A DNA stretch of 6,756 nucleotides from Chloroflexota bacterium (GCA_025449435.1 JANWJO010000242.1:1-6756), one strand, 5' to 3'; shown: positions 1-5,005, counted from the stretch's first letter. A program made the numbers and translations. The notes: generated from the letters alone by a model not told the origin.

Positions 1-503
1 ACGATGCAACTCAAGGGTTGTTGCATGTCATGCGCCAACCTACGGTAGGTCGCCACCACCGTGCGCAGCCGCAACAGCGTGGCGGCCTCCTCTAGTTCCA
101 ACTCGCGGATGCGGTTACCCATGGCCCGAGCTTCGAGCCCGTTGGCGACGGCGCTGTGGGCCGCCTCCACCGTGCAGGGCTTGAGCACGATGGACTCGAC
201 GCCATATTCCACGGCGGCCAGCGCCAGGTGCGCGGTTTCCCAACCCGACGAGACAACCAGGGCGACGGCGGGGTAGCCGGTGCGAACACGCTGAATCAGC
301 GGCAACGCCTCGGAGCCTGTTGTCCCGGCATCGATGACACAGACGTGCTGGACGCTCCTTTTTAGGGTGCTCAACATGTCGCGTTGTGACCGGCAGGCGT
401 GGAACCGGGCGCCGGCAGTAACCACGGCCTCCCGGAGGACGGTGATGAACTGCGCGTCAGCGCTGAGCGCGCACACGGAATGGTCAGCCAGGTGCGTATA
501 CAC
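1..503 (-). CDS. Receiver-like domain fused to a histidine-kinase H-box (sensor kinase), 3' part beyond the window
   Basis: About 167 codons read leftward from a GTG at 503-501 with no stop before the window edge. Residues ~8-120 look like a response-regulator receiver: a beta strand ending VCVID gives a candidate phospho-acceptor D58, VVSS (82-85) stands where the conserved Ser/Thr lies, and LKPC gives the conserved Lys108. The usual acidic pair at the end of strand 1 reads S14-A15 before D16, so the Mg-binding pocket looks degraded. Residues ~123-150 form a charged Glu/Leu/Arg-rich linker helix. Then comes LAHDMQQPL with His158, which resembles the H-box of FixL/NtrB-type kinases (AHELNQPL). 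An ATPase domain would be expected past the edge. An AGAAGG ribosome site 7 nt upstream supports the start; the frame stays open upstream but has no ATG. Receiver-HisKA architecture is confident; signal and partner are unknown. Confidence 0.8.
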   Translation of the reverse strand, partial: MYTHLADHSVCALSADAQFITVLREAVVTAGARFHACRSQRDMLSTLKRSVQHVCVIDAGTTGSEALPLIQRVRTGYPAVALVVSSGWETAHLALAAVEYGVESIVLKPCTVEAAHSAVANGLEARAMGNRIRELELEEAATLLRLRTVVATYRRLAHDMQQPLSCI

Positions 504-510
504 GGCGCAA

Positions 511-516
511 CCTTCT
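511..516 (-). promoter_or_regulatory. Ribosome binding site of the receiver-kinase gene
   Basis: On the minus strand this reads AGAAGG, 7 nt before the GTG at 503. It decides that start over the open upstream frame. It lies immediately downstream of the 23-bp dyad, so a folded dyad in the mRNA would sit right next to it. Confidence 0.6.
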
Positions 517-518
517 TT

Positions 519-541
519 CCGACGCTGACAATCAGCGTCGG
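519..541. promoter_or_regulatory. Perfect 10-bp inverted repeat (operator or 5'-UTR hairpin)
   Basis: CCGACGCTGA (519-528) is the exact reverse complement of TCAGCGTCGG (532-541), with a 3-nt centre CAA. It lies between the predicted -10 and the ribosome site of the receiver-kinase gene, roughly at +1 to +21 of its transcript. No T-run follows on either strand, so it is not an intrinsic terminator. It could be a repressor or autoregulator operator, or an mRNA hairpin that limits initiation. Confidence 0.6.
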
Positions 542-583
542 CCGGAGTATCCCACCTTGTCAGGTTTGCGTAAGGTGACAATC
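526..583. repeat. Paired TGACAATC repeats and a TTGTCA/TGACAA dyad
   Basis: TGACAATC occurs at 526-533 and again at 576-583, exactly 50 bp apart. The second copy also forms an inverted repeat, TTGTCA (557-562) with TGACAA (576-581), 13 nt apart. Together they flank the candidate promoter, as expected of paired sites for a DNA-binding regulator, but each is short and could be chance. Confidence 0.35.
546..554 (-). promoter_or_regulatory. Extended -10 promoter candidate for the receiver-kinase gene
   Basis: The minus strand reads TG-G-GATACT: an extended TGn followed by a hexamer matching TATAAT at four of six positions. The -35 position is poor (CTTACG), as is common with extended -10 promoters. 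Transcription would start near 539-540, at the edge of the 23-bp dyad. Confidence 0.4.
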
Positions 584-594
584 GGAAGGTGCTA

Positions 595-640
595 GGGCTG
601 CCCGGTACCCGTCTCCTACCATCAATAGCAGCCCGGTACC
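595..640. repeat. Inverted repeat plus CCCGGTACC direct repeats downstream of the kinase-like gene
   Basis: GGGCTGC (595-601) pairs with GCAGCCC (628-634) across 26 nt. Overlapping it, CCCGGTACC occurs twice in direct orientation (601-609 and 632-640), each containing the palindrome GGTACC. The element begins just past the stop codon of the minus-strand phosphotransferase. It may act as a structured 3' end, but there is no T-run, so a terminator role is only a guess. Nothing coding is seen in 504-646. Confidence 0.35.
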
Positions 641-646
641 TGCCAG

Positions 647-1804
647 TCACAACACGCCCAGGCGCTGCGCTGCCGCCTCCCAGGCCGGCAACTCGGCGGC
701 CAGGCGGAGGCGCAATTGGTCGGGCGTAAACTGCTCGTTGGCCCACCGTGGCAGCTCGACATATAGCCGTACCGCTGACCCGAGCATGCGGTACACGTGC
801 CGGGTGAGTAAGGCCAGATCGTATAGCCGCCACACTGCCTGGGCGCGCGGGCCCGCAACGTCGTGGGCGGCCAGTGCACCGGCATAGGCTTCGATCACCG
901 TTCGTTCCACCACCGCACGCTGGTCCGCCGTAAACCGCTGGTAGAGGGCGCTGCGCGTCACCATCGCGGCGAGTTCACTGGCGCCAGGTGCTAGCGCTAC
1001 GTTGGGCCAGTCGATCATGAGCGTCTGCCATTGTCCATCGCGCATCCGGCGCCCCAAGTTGCCGGCGTGCGCATCGTTATGCGTCAGCGTGACCGGCTGA
1101 TCGCTGAGCTCCGACGCCATCCGTTCGGTAGCGCCGAGGATGTGGCGAATGCCACGAGAGCGCTCCGCGTTGATCAGTCCGCGCAGTGCTGGATGGGATC
1201 GTAAGCGTTCGACGCCGTCCAGCAGCCAGGCTCGCTTGGGAATATCAATGGTCCAATCCACCGGTTGCAGCCAGGGCACCGTGACGAGTCCGCTGCCCGT
1301 GCCGGCAAAATGGCTGTGCAGCGCGGCCAGATGCCCCGCCGCTTCGGCCAGCAGCGGCGGGGTCCAGCGCACATTGAGGTGGTCTGCACAGTCTTCCAGC
1401 CACAGCCAGCGCTGGCCTGGACGGTCTACCACCAGGAGCGGCGTTGGCGTGCCCACTTGTGGCGGGAACCGTTGCCACAGGCCGCTAGCATAGAGCCGCG
1501 CCTCGCGCAGGCCGAGGTCGGGCGCCGCCTGCGTGGCCGGAATGAACTTGAGGATGACGTCAGCGCGCTGGCGCACCTCGCCATCGGGATCGCCGCGCCA
1601 GTACAGCCCGAAACGCAGCAGCAGGCTGGTTGATTGGCCACCTCCCAACGGGCGGCTGACCCGCAACTGGACATCGTGGTCGGGCACGCGCACGCCCTGC
1701 CGTTCCACCAAGGCCCGCACCAGTGCGGCCGGCACGGCGTGCGGGCTGGCCGGCACGCTGGCGAGGAGCGGGTCAAACACGGCTGGCCTTTGCCCCAAGG
1801 CCAT
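647..1804 (-). CDS. APH/choline-kinase-fold phosphotransferase family protein
   Basis: The 385-residue soluble protein has the hallmarks of the aminoglycoside phosphotransferase/choline kinase superfamily, which moves the ATP gamma-phosphate to a small-molecule hydroxyl. A glycine-rich nucleotide loop lies at ~53-58 (LGGGQS). Lys86 in VILKF and Glu101 are candidates for the ATP-contacting pair, and the hinge is near LWLED (134-138). The catalytic Brenner motif HNDAHAGN spans 242-249 (His242, Asp244, Asn249), and LMIDW supplies the metal-binding Asp265. All catalytic positions appear intact. The protein is longer than typical APH enzymes (about 260-300 residues), with an extra helical C-terminus after ~300. 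The ATG is preceded by GGGAGGG at a 6-nt spacing. Substrate is unknown: an antibiotic, choline-like or sugar substrate would each fit, and resistance should not be assumed. It is divergent from the DMT transporter. Confidence 0.85.
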   Translation of the reverse strand: MALGQRPAVFDPLLASVPASPHAVPAALVRALVERQGVRVPDHDVQLRVSRPLGGGQSTSLLLRFGLYWRGDPDGEVRQRADVILKFIPATQAAPDLGLREARLYASGLWQRFPPQVGTPTPLLVVDRPGQRWLWLEDCADHLNVRWTPPLLAEAAGHLAALHSHFAGTGSGLVTVPWLQPVDWTIDIPKRAWLLDGVERLRSHPALRGLINAERSRGIRHILGATERMASELSDQPVTLTHNDAHAGNLGRRMRDGQWQTLMIDWPNVALAPGASELAAMVTRSALYQRFTADQRAVVERTVIEAYAGALAAHDVAGPRAQAVWRLYDLALLTRHVYRMLGSAVRLYVELPRWANEQFTPDQLRLRLAAELPAWEAAAQRLGVL

Positions 1805-1814
1805 GTGCTACCCT
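1804..1814 (+). promoter_or_regulatory. Extended -10 promoter for a leaderless DMT transporter transcript
   Basis: TGTGC-TACCCT fits the TRTGn extended -10 pattern. A start about 7 nt downstream would fall at ~1821-1822, on the transporter's GTG, which explains why that gene has no ribosome binding site. The element overlaps the first base of the divergent kinase's ATG and its GGGAGGG site. The same 9-mer, TGTGCTACC, recurs at 4973. Confidence 0.5.
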
Positions 1815-1817
1815 CCC
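1811..1817 (-). promoter_or_regulatory. Strong ribosome binding site of the APH-like gene
   Basis: The minus strand reads GGGAGGG, 6 nt before the ATG at 1804. It fixes that start and shares bases with the opposing -10 element. Confidence 0.75.
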
Positions 1818-1821
1818 GGCC

Positions 1822-2682
1822 GTGCTGTACTTATTGCTCCAAATTATCGGCAATGCCGCCTTTTCGCTATTCGTCAAAGAAGCGCGCGTGCGCAACGTCA
1901 ATTACCTCCTGTTCGGTGGCACCAACTACGCAGTGGCGGCGTTCGTGGCCCTCGTGCTGTTCGTTGCCGCCGGCAGCCACGCCAGCCCTGGCAGTATCCT
2001 GCTGGGCGTAGTCAATGGCGCCCAATACCAGATCACCTTTCTCATGATGTATGCCATGTTGAGCATGACGGGCGTCGGCGTAATGATCGCGTTCATGCGG
2101 CTGTCGGTGTTCATCCCCACGATCGCGTCCATTGTCCTGTGGTACGAAACGCCGCTGCCCATCCAGTGGTTCGGGCTGGCGCTCACCGCAGTGGCCCTAC
2201 CATTTCTGGGCATAGCCGCACAACAATCCGCTCCCACCGGCTGGCGGTCGTGGCGAGCACTGGCACTCATGGTCAGCATCGTGCTCATCTCCGGCGCCGG
2301 GCTGCTGGCCGCCAAGGCCTTCACCGAACTCCACCTGGAGGCCGAACGCCCTGCCTACACCTTGGCTGCCTATGGAGCGGCCACCGTGCTCTCGCTGTTC
2401 GCCGTTCCGCTGCGGTCTCGCCTCGCTTCCCCAGCGCCAGGCACCGTTGCCGTGGCACTCGCCTTGGGAGCAATCACCGGCCTATGCAACGTTGGCCAGT
2501 TGATCGCGTTGCTGCGGGGACTCGCTGAGATTCCCGGAATCATCGCCTTCCCGGTGACCGCGGCCGGTGGCTTGCTGGCGGTCACGATTGGTGGGCGCAT
2601 CCTATGGCATGAACGGCTCGCGGGCAGAGCGGGTATCGGCATCGCCCTCTCGCTCGCGGCGGTGGCGCTGGTCAACCTCTAG
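1822..2682 (+). CDS. DMT-superfamily (EamA-like) membrane transporter
   Basis: The 286-residue, almost wholly hydrophobic protein has about ten membrane helices, the usual size and shape of the drug/metabolite transporter superfamily. The two EamA-like halves are visible. The first ends near MRLSVFIPT...LWYETP (residues 92-111). The second ends with FPVTAAGG, a Glu in LWHERL (264) and a final GIGIALSLAA helix, the normal EamA terminus. Such proteins export or exchange small metabolites across the cytoplasmic membrane; the substrate cannot be read from sequence. I chose the GTG at 1822 because it opens directly into the first helix. The open frame extends upstream to an ATG at 1723, but that stretch is antisense to the kinase gene and is not membrane-like. 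No ribosome site precedes 1822, consistent with leaderless translation. It ends 21 bp before the convergent stop of the next gene. Confidence 0.85.
   Translation: MLYLLLQIIGNAAFSLFVKEARVRNVNYLLFGGTNYAVAAFVALVLFVAAGSHASPGSILLGVVNGAQYQITFLMMYAMLSMTGVGVMIAFMRLSVFIPTIASIVLWYETPLPIQWFGLALTAVALPFLGIAAQQSAPTGWRSWRALALMVSIVLISGAGLLAAKAFTELHLEAERPAYTLAAYGAATVLSLFAVPLRSRLASPAPGTVAVALALGAITGLCNVGQLIALLRGLAEIPGIIAFPVTAAGGLLAVTIGGRILWHERLAGRAGIGIALSLAAVALVNL
1843..1848 (-). promoter_or_regulatory. Possible -10 of the APH-like gene, inside the divergent transporter gene
   Basis: The minus strand reads GATAAT (five of six matches to TATAAT) 38 nt upstream of the ATG, giving a leader of about 30 nt. The -35 region is poor. 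The site lies within the first codons of the divergent gene, because the intergenic gap is only 17 bp. Confidence 0.35.
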
Positions 2683-2703
2683 CGCCGGCGGCCAGGGCCG
2701 TCG

Positions 2704-3060
2704 CTAGCTCACCTCGTTGGGTGGATGGCTCGGCGTGCGAAACGCCCGGCTCAACAGCGCGCCAAAGTACGCCCCCATAAACGAGGGAATGAGCACCGGA
2801 AGTAACGACAAACCCGTGCGCACTGGGTCAGTGATCGGCTCGTTGATATTCCCCACCAGGCGCGCGAGCACGGGAGCGAGCGGGATCCACATACCGACCA
2901 GGATCGCCCACAGCCACGCTCGCTTGGGCTGCGCAATGCCCAGGGAGATCGTGGAAACCAACATCAACGTGAGTGGCGGCTGCACTTCGTTGTTGTGCAA
3001 GTTGACATAGCCAACGGCTAGGCCCAATAGCAACGCGATCACGATCAAGACGCGCGTCAC
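2704..3060 (-). CDS. Small four-helix membrane protein, unknown function
   Basis: About 118 residues from a GTG at 3060. I do not recognise a family. Hydrophobic stretches at ~3-18, 28-42, 48-65 and 82-104 suggest four membrane helices. A short basic segment (QPKR) separates helices 2 and 3, and the tail is polar and proline-rich. A GTG at 3093 would add eleven residues. I prefer 3060 because GGGGGTG lies 6 nt before it, close to the ideal GGAGGTG, and the first helix follows at once; upstream of 3093 there is only a weak site. It converges on the DMT gene (stops 21 bp apart, no clear shared terminator) and diverges from the C39-like gene. It has no cysteines in a redox motif and no catalytic signature. 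Confidence 0.65.
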   Translation of the reverse strand: MTRVLIVIALLLGLAVGYVNLHNNEVQPPLTLMLVSTISLGIAQPKRAWLWAILVGMWIPLAPVLARLVGNINEPITDPVRTGLSLLPVLIPSFMGAYFGALLSRAFRTPSHPPNEVS

Positions 3061-3192
3061 GCAAGGCACCCCCAGTATTCGCCCAAGTCGCACGTCGGAC
3101 TCGTTGTCGCGCAGTGCTTACTGCACCATGTACTCCCACCAAACGAAACTGGTTACAGTTCACCGAGACAAGTTTGCCAGCAGCCACCGATC
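3061..3192. other. Divergent intergenic region with two small dyads
   Basis: This region separates the small membrane protein from the C39-like gene and must hold both promoters. Two similar 14-bp dyads are visible: GCAGT-GCTT-ACTGC (3111-3124) and AACTG-GTTA-CAGTT (3147-3160). Both contain CAGT/ACTG arms with a 4-nt centre, and their centres are 36 bp apart. TACAGT (3154-3159) is a weak -10 candidate for the plus strand. I see no convincing -35 and no small gene. Confidence 0.3.
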
Positions 3193-3197
3193 GGAGG
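3193..3197 (+). promoter_or_regulatory. Ribosome binding site of the C39-like gene
   Basis: GGAGG lies 7 nt before the ATG at 3205 and fixes that start. Confidence 0.8.
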
Positions 3198-3204
3198 CTC
3201 ACCA

Positions 3205-3885
3205 ATGCTCCCCAGCCAGCCAGCGCCCGGCATAGCGGCCACCAACGCCTTTGGTGCCTTCTTGCAGCAACACGGTATGTTGCCGAACAACCAGACGGTT
3301 TGGATTGATGACACTGGCAAGGTCCTGCCTGCTGGAACGGGGCCGGGCCAGATTGGCCAGTGCTGCACCCTGGTGGACGTGGTGGCCATCTTGCAATACC
3401 TGGGTGCAACCGGCGATGGCGCCGCCATCCTGCAATCCGTGTTGCAAGGGCTTGGTCGCCTGGCACGCTATCAGTCGGGCGGGCCAGCGCCCTACAACGA
3501 AGACTATGTTGCCTGGCCCGGACGACCAACGCCGCTGGATGCAGCCACTGTCGTGGCGGGTCAGCAGCACGGCCTCGCCAGCATCCACGCCCAAACCGAG
3601 GTGTGCTTTTCACCCGGCGGGCACCGCCGCTTATGGCAAGCCCTCGATGCTGGCAGGCCGGTGATCCTTAATACTTGGTACGCCGCATCGTCGAATACCA
3701 AGTATCACTCGATTGTGGGCTACCAGCGACGCGACTTGGACGGAGTGCCGGTAGTCGACGTCGCCGATCCCAACTGGATCAATCCCAATACCGGAGCGTG
3801 GGACCCATCGGTGGCGCTGGCCGCCTGGCTACCCCAAGGGGGAGTATGGCGTAACACGGTGACTGCCACATATATCTGGCGCTAG
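3205..3885 (+). CDS. C39-like papain-fold cysteine peptidase family protein
   Basis: The 226-residue protein resembles the C39-like (Peptidase_C39_2/BtrH-type) papain fold. GQIGQCCTLVDVVAILQYLG (48-67) matches the usual Gln...Cys-then-helix start ending in YxG; Cys54 (or Cys53) is the candidate nucleophile and Gln49 or Gln52 the oxyanion residue. GRPVILNTW (150-158) leads to YHSIVGYQ with catalytic His168. VVDVADPNW (183-191) is the familiar strand ending in DP, with Asp188 or Asn190 completing the triad. The order Cys, His, Asp is right for the fold. There is no signal peptide, membrane helix or ABC domain, unlike C39 bacteriocin exporters, so the protein is predicted cytoplasmic. Family members may be proteases, acyl or peptide transferases, or inactive, so the reaction is open. 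A good ribosome site precedes the ATG, and a structured region follows the stop. Confidence 0.6.
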   Translation: MLPSQPAPGIAATNAFGAFLQQHGMLPNNQTVWIDDTGKVLPAGTGPGQIGQCCTLVDVVAILQYLGATGDGAAILQSVLQGLGRLARYQSGGPAPYNEDYVAWPGRPTPLDAATVVAGQQHGLASIHAQTEVCFSPGGHRRLWQALDAGRPVILNTWYAASSNTKYHSIVGYQRRDLDGVPVVDVADPNWINPNTGAWDPSVALAAWLPQGGVWRNTVTATYIWR

Positions 3886-3938
3886 GCGTACGCAGCGTCT
3901 CACTTCGCCACCCGTACCGTACGCCGCGGCAATGCCGC
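3885..3938 (+). terminator. Hairpin region between the C39-like gene and the DUF4395 operon
   Basis: GGCGTACG (3885-3892, starting on the last base of the stop codon) pairs perfectly with CGTACGCC (3918-3925) across 25 nt. A compact hairpin, GCGGC-AAT-GCCGC (3926-3938), follows directly. The downstream sequence is T-rich but has no true T-run, so this is at best a weak or factor-assisted terminator. Its place just before a promoter supports a transcript boundary. Confidence 0.4.
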
Positions 3939-3942
3939 CATG

Positions 3943-3971
3943 TTGCTATTGTTGACATTGTGTACTATACT
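3943..3971 (+). promoter_or_regulatory. Sigma70-type promoter of the DUF4395-thioredoxin operon
   Basis: TTGCTA (3943-3948, four of six to TTGACA), a 17-nt spacer, then TATACT (3966-3971, five of six to TATAAT). Transcription would start near 3978, leaving a leader of about 34 nt that contains the ribosome site. A perfect TTGACA at 3952 is only 8 nt from this -10 and has no -10 of its own at normal spacing. The stretch is AT-rich against GC-rich surroundings. Confidence 0.6.
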
Positions 3972-3999
3972 TCTTGTGTTAAATGGCGCAGGCATATTC

Positions 4000-4005
4000 G
4001 GGAGG
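4000..4005 (+). promoter_or_regulatory. Ribosome binding site that sets the DUF4395 start
   Basis: GGGAGG lies 6 nt before the GTG at 4012. It favours that start over earlier in-frame codons back to 3940, which overlap the promoter. Confidence 0.75.
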
Positions 4006-4011
4006 TGCGGT

Positions 4012-4449
4012 GTGGCCACCACGCCAACGTTTGATGTGACTGCGCGCAAGTTCCACCAGATCGTCACCGTCGTCGTGCTTGCTATCGCGTTTATCCTAAG
4101 CGACCACAGCGGCTGGGTGCTTACGGCCCTCATGGGCGTGGTCATGATCGGTGGTAGGTTCTTCTGGCCACTCGACATTTTCCGGCAATTCGTGTGGAGG
4201 GTTGCCGAGCCCGTCCACCTGCTCCAACGCGTCGAGGTTCAGGAAGATCACACCACTCGCCGCATAGCCCGGGTGCTCGGCGGCGCGGTGATGCTCCTTT
4301 CAGCGCTGCTGGTCGCCGTCGGAGCGGCGGTGGCTGGCTGGGTCATCCTACTGCCCATCGCCGTGATGATCGCGCTTGACGGCTTGTTTAGTTTCTGCGC
4401 GCTGTGTTGGGTTACCTACCGCTTCGGCATCGTGGCCGTACAACACTAG
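4012..4449 (+). CDS. DUF4395 family integral membrane protein with a C-terminal CxxC
   Basis: The 145-residue protein starts at a GTG. The N-terminal FDVTARKFHQ segment, the four-helix layout and the pairing with a thioredoxin match the DUF4395 family. Helices lie at ~16-31, 35-50, ~88-108 and ~109-131. The Arg-rich middle loop (~49-86) should be cytoplasmic, which places both ends inside. Near the cytoplasmic end of helix 4 is FCALCW with Cys129 and Cys132, a CxxC pair. DUF4395 has no established function to my knowledge; the motif and neighbour suggest a membrane thiol-disulfide role, which is inference. The stop lies 24 bp before the thioredoxin start, in the same frame. It is the first gene after the promoter at 3943. 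Confidence 0.75.
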   Translation: MATTPTFDVTARKFHQIVTVVVLAIAFILSDHSGWVLTALMGVVMIGGRFFWPLDIFRQFVWRVAEPVHLLQRVEVQEDHTTRRIARVLGGAVMLLSALLVAVGAAVAGWVILLPIAVMIALDGLFSFCALCWVTYRFGIVAVQH

Positions 4450-4473
4450 CGCTGGCGAGGACACCTGCAACAC

Positions 4474-4941
4474 GTGGACGCAACACTCATCCGCCTGGTC
4501 GTGGTCGCACTGCTCGCAGCGGCATTTCTAGCCATCGCGCTCGTGAGCCAGCGACGCGTACGCCAGCGAACGGCAGCGGTGCAGAGCGCGCCTGTTCCAG
4601 AAGCGTTGCTGGCTCGGCTGCCGGCCTCCCAATCCGTTATCGTGGCCTTCAGCGGGCCACATTGCCCAAGCTGCCGGCAGCAAGCCACGGCGCTTGAGGG
4701 CCTCAATGGCGTAGTGCACATCCTCAAGATCGATGCATCGCAAGAACCTGCTCTAGCCAGTGCTCTCGCCGTTGCCACGGTCCCCACCACCGTGGTGATC
4801 GACGCCAGCCGCCGCATCCGCGCGATCAACCTCGGTTTTCGACCAGCCAGCACCCTGCTCGCCCAGCTGGCCGGCAGCGATGGCTCCTCAACGCCTTCCG
4901 GCGGGACTCCCTCTGGTACCTCGGCACTCGCTCAAGCCTAA
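4474..4941 (+). CDS. Membrane-anchored thioredoxin-like protein (CPSC active site)
   Basis: The 155-residue protein has an N-terminal membrane helix (~7-24), then the basic segment QRRVRQR (26-32), then a compact thioredoxin fold. FSGPHCPSC carries the redox pair Cys64-Pro-Ser-Cys67 after a beta strand, and ATVPTTVVID (101-110) gives the conserved cis-proline Pro104 opposite it. The tail from ~134 is a Ser/Gly/Thr-rich, probably disordered extension. The positive charges after the helix favour a cytoplasmic catalytic domain, unlike extracytoplasmic TlpA/ResA types. The GTG start is supported by reading into the helix; the nearest ribosome-like GAGGA is 12 nt away, so translation may be coupled to the preceding DUF4395 gene. 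The thioredoxin fold is secure; partner proteins are inferred. Confidence 0.85.
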   Translation: MDATLIRLVVVALLAAAFLAIALVSQRRVRQRTAAVQSAPVPEALLARLPASQSVIVAFSGPHCPSCRQQATALEGLNGVVHILKIDASQEPALASALAVATVPTTVVIDASRRIRAINLGFRPASTLLAQLAGSDGSSTPSGGTPSGTSALAQA

Positions 4942-4972
4942 CCAGCACAGCGCCCATTCTCCTCTCATGAGG

Positions 4973-4983
4973 TGTGCTACCAT
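4973..4983 (+). promoter_or_regulatory. Extended -10 promoter of the sugar isomerase operon
   Basis: TGTGC-TACCAT fits the TRTGn extended -10 pattern; the hexamer matches TATAAT at four positions. Initiation would fall near 4990, inside the 21-bp dyad, with a leader of about 50 nt. The first nine bases are identical to the predicted promoter at 1804. The -35 position is poor. Confidence 0.45.
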
Positions 4984-4984
4984 C

Positions 4985-5005
4985 GGCATCACCAATGGTG
5001 CTGCC
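4985..5005. promoter_or_regulatory. 21-bp near-perfect dyad, likely repressor operator
   Basis: Left arm GGCA-T-CACCA (4985-4994), centre A, right arm TGGTG-C-TGCC (4996-5005): nine of ten base pairs are symmetric. It overlaps the predicted transcription start just downstream of the -10, the classic position for repression. I cannot match it to a named regulator family. No regulator gene lies next to the operon in this window. Confidence 0.6.

Noticed and set aside
1533..2528. Long plus-strand open frame of 331 codons
   Set aside because: It spans the antisense of the kinase gene and another frame of the transporter. It is Arg/His/Pro-rich with no family motif, the normal shadow in GC-rich DNA.
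2683..2703. GC-rich imperfect hairpin between convergent stop codons
   Set aside because: The arms are mismatched, the loop is very small and there is no T-run on either strand, so I do not call it a bidirectional terminator.
2828..3613. Minus-strand open frame of 261 codons
   Set aside because: It overlaps the small membrane protein and the C39-like gene in other frames, both of which have good ribosome sites and coherent products. Its composition is typical of a shadow frame.
3952..3957. Perfect TTGACA as the -35 of the DUF4395 operon
   Set aside because: It is only 8 nt from TATACT, and no -10-like hexamer lies 16-18 nt downstream. The TTGCTA at 3943 has the right 17-nt spacing.
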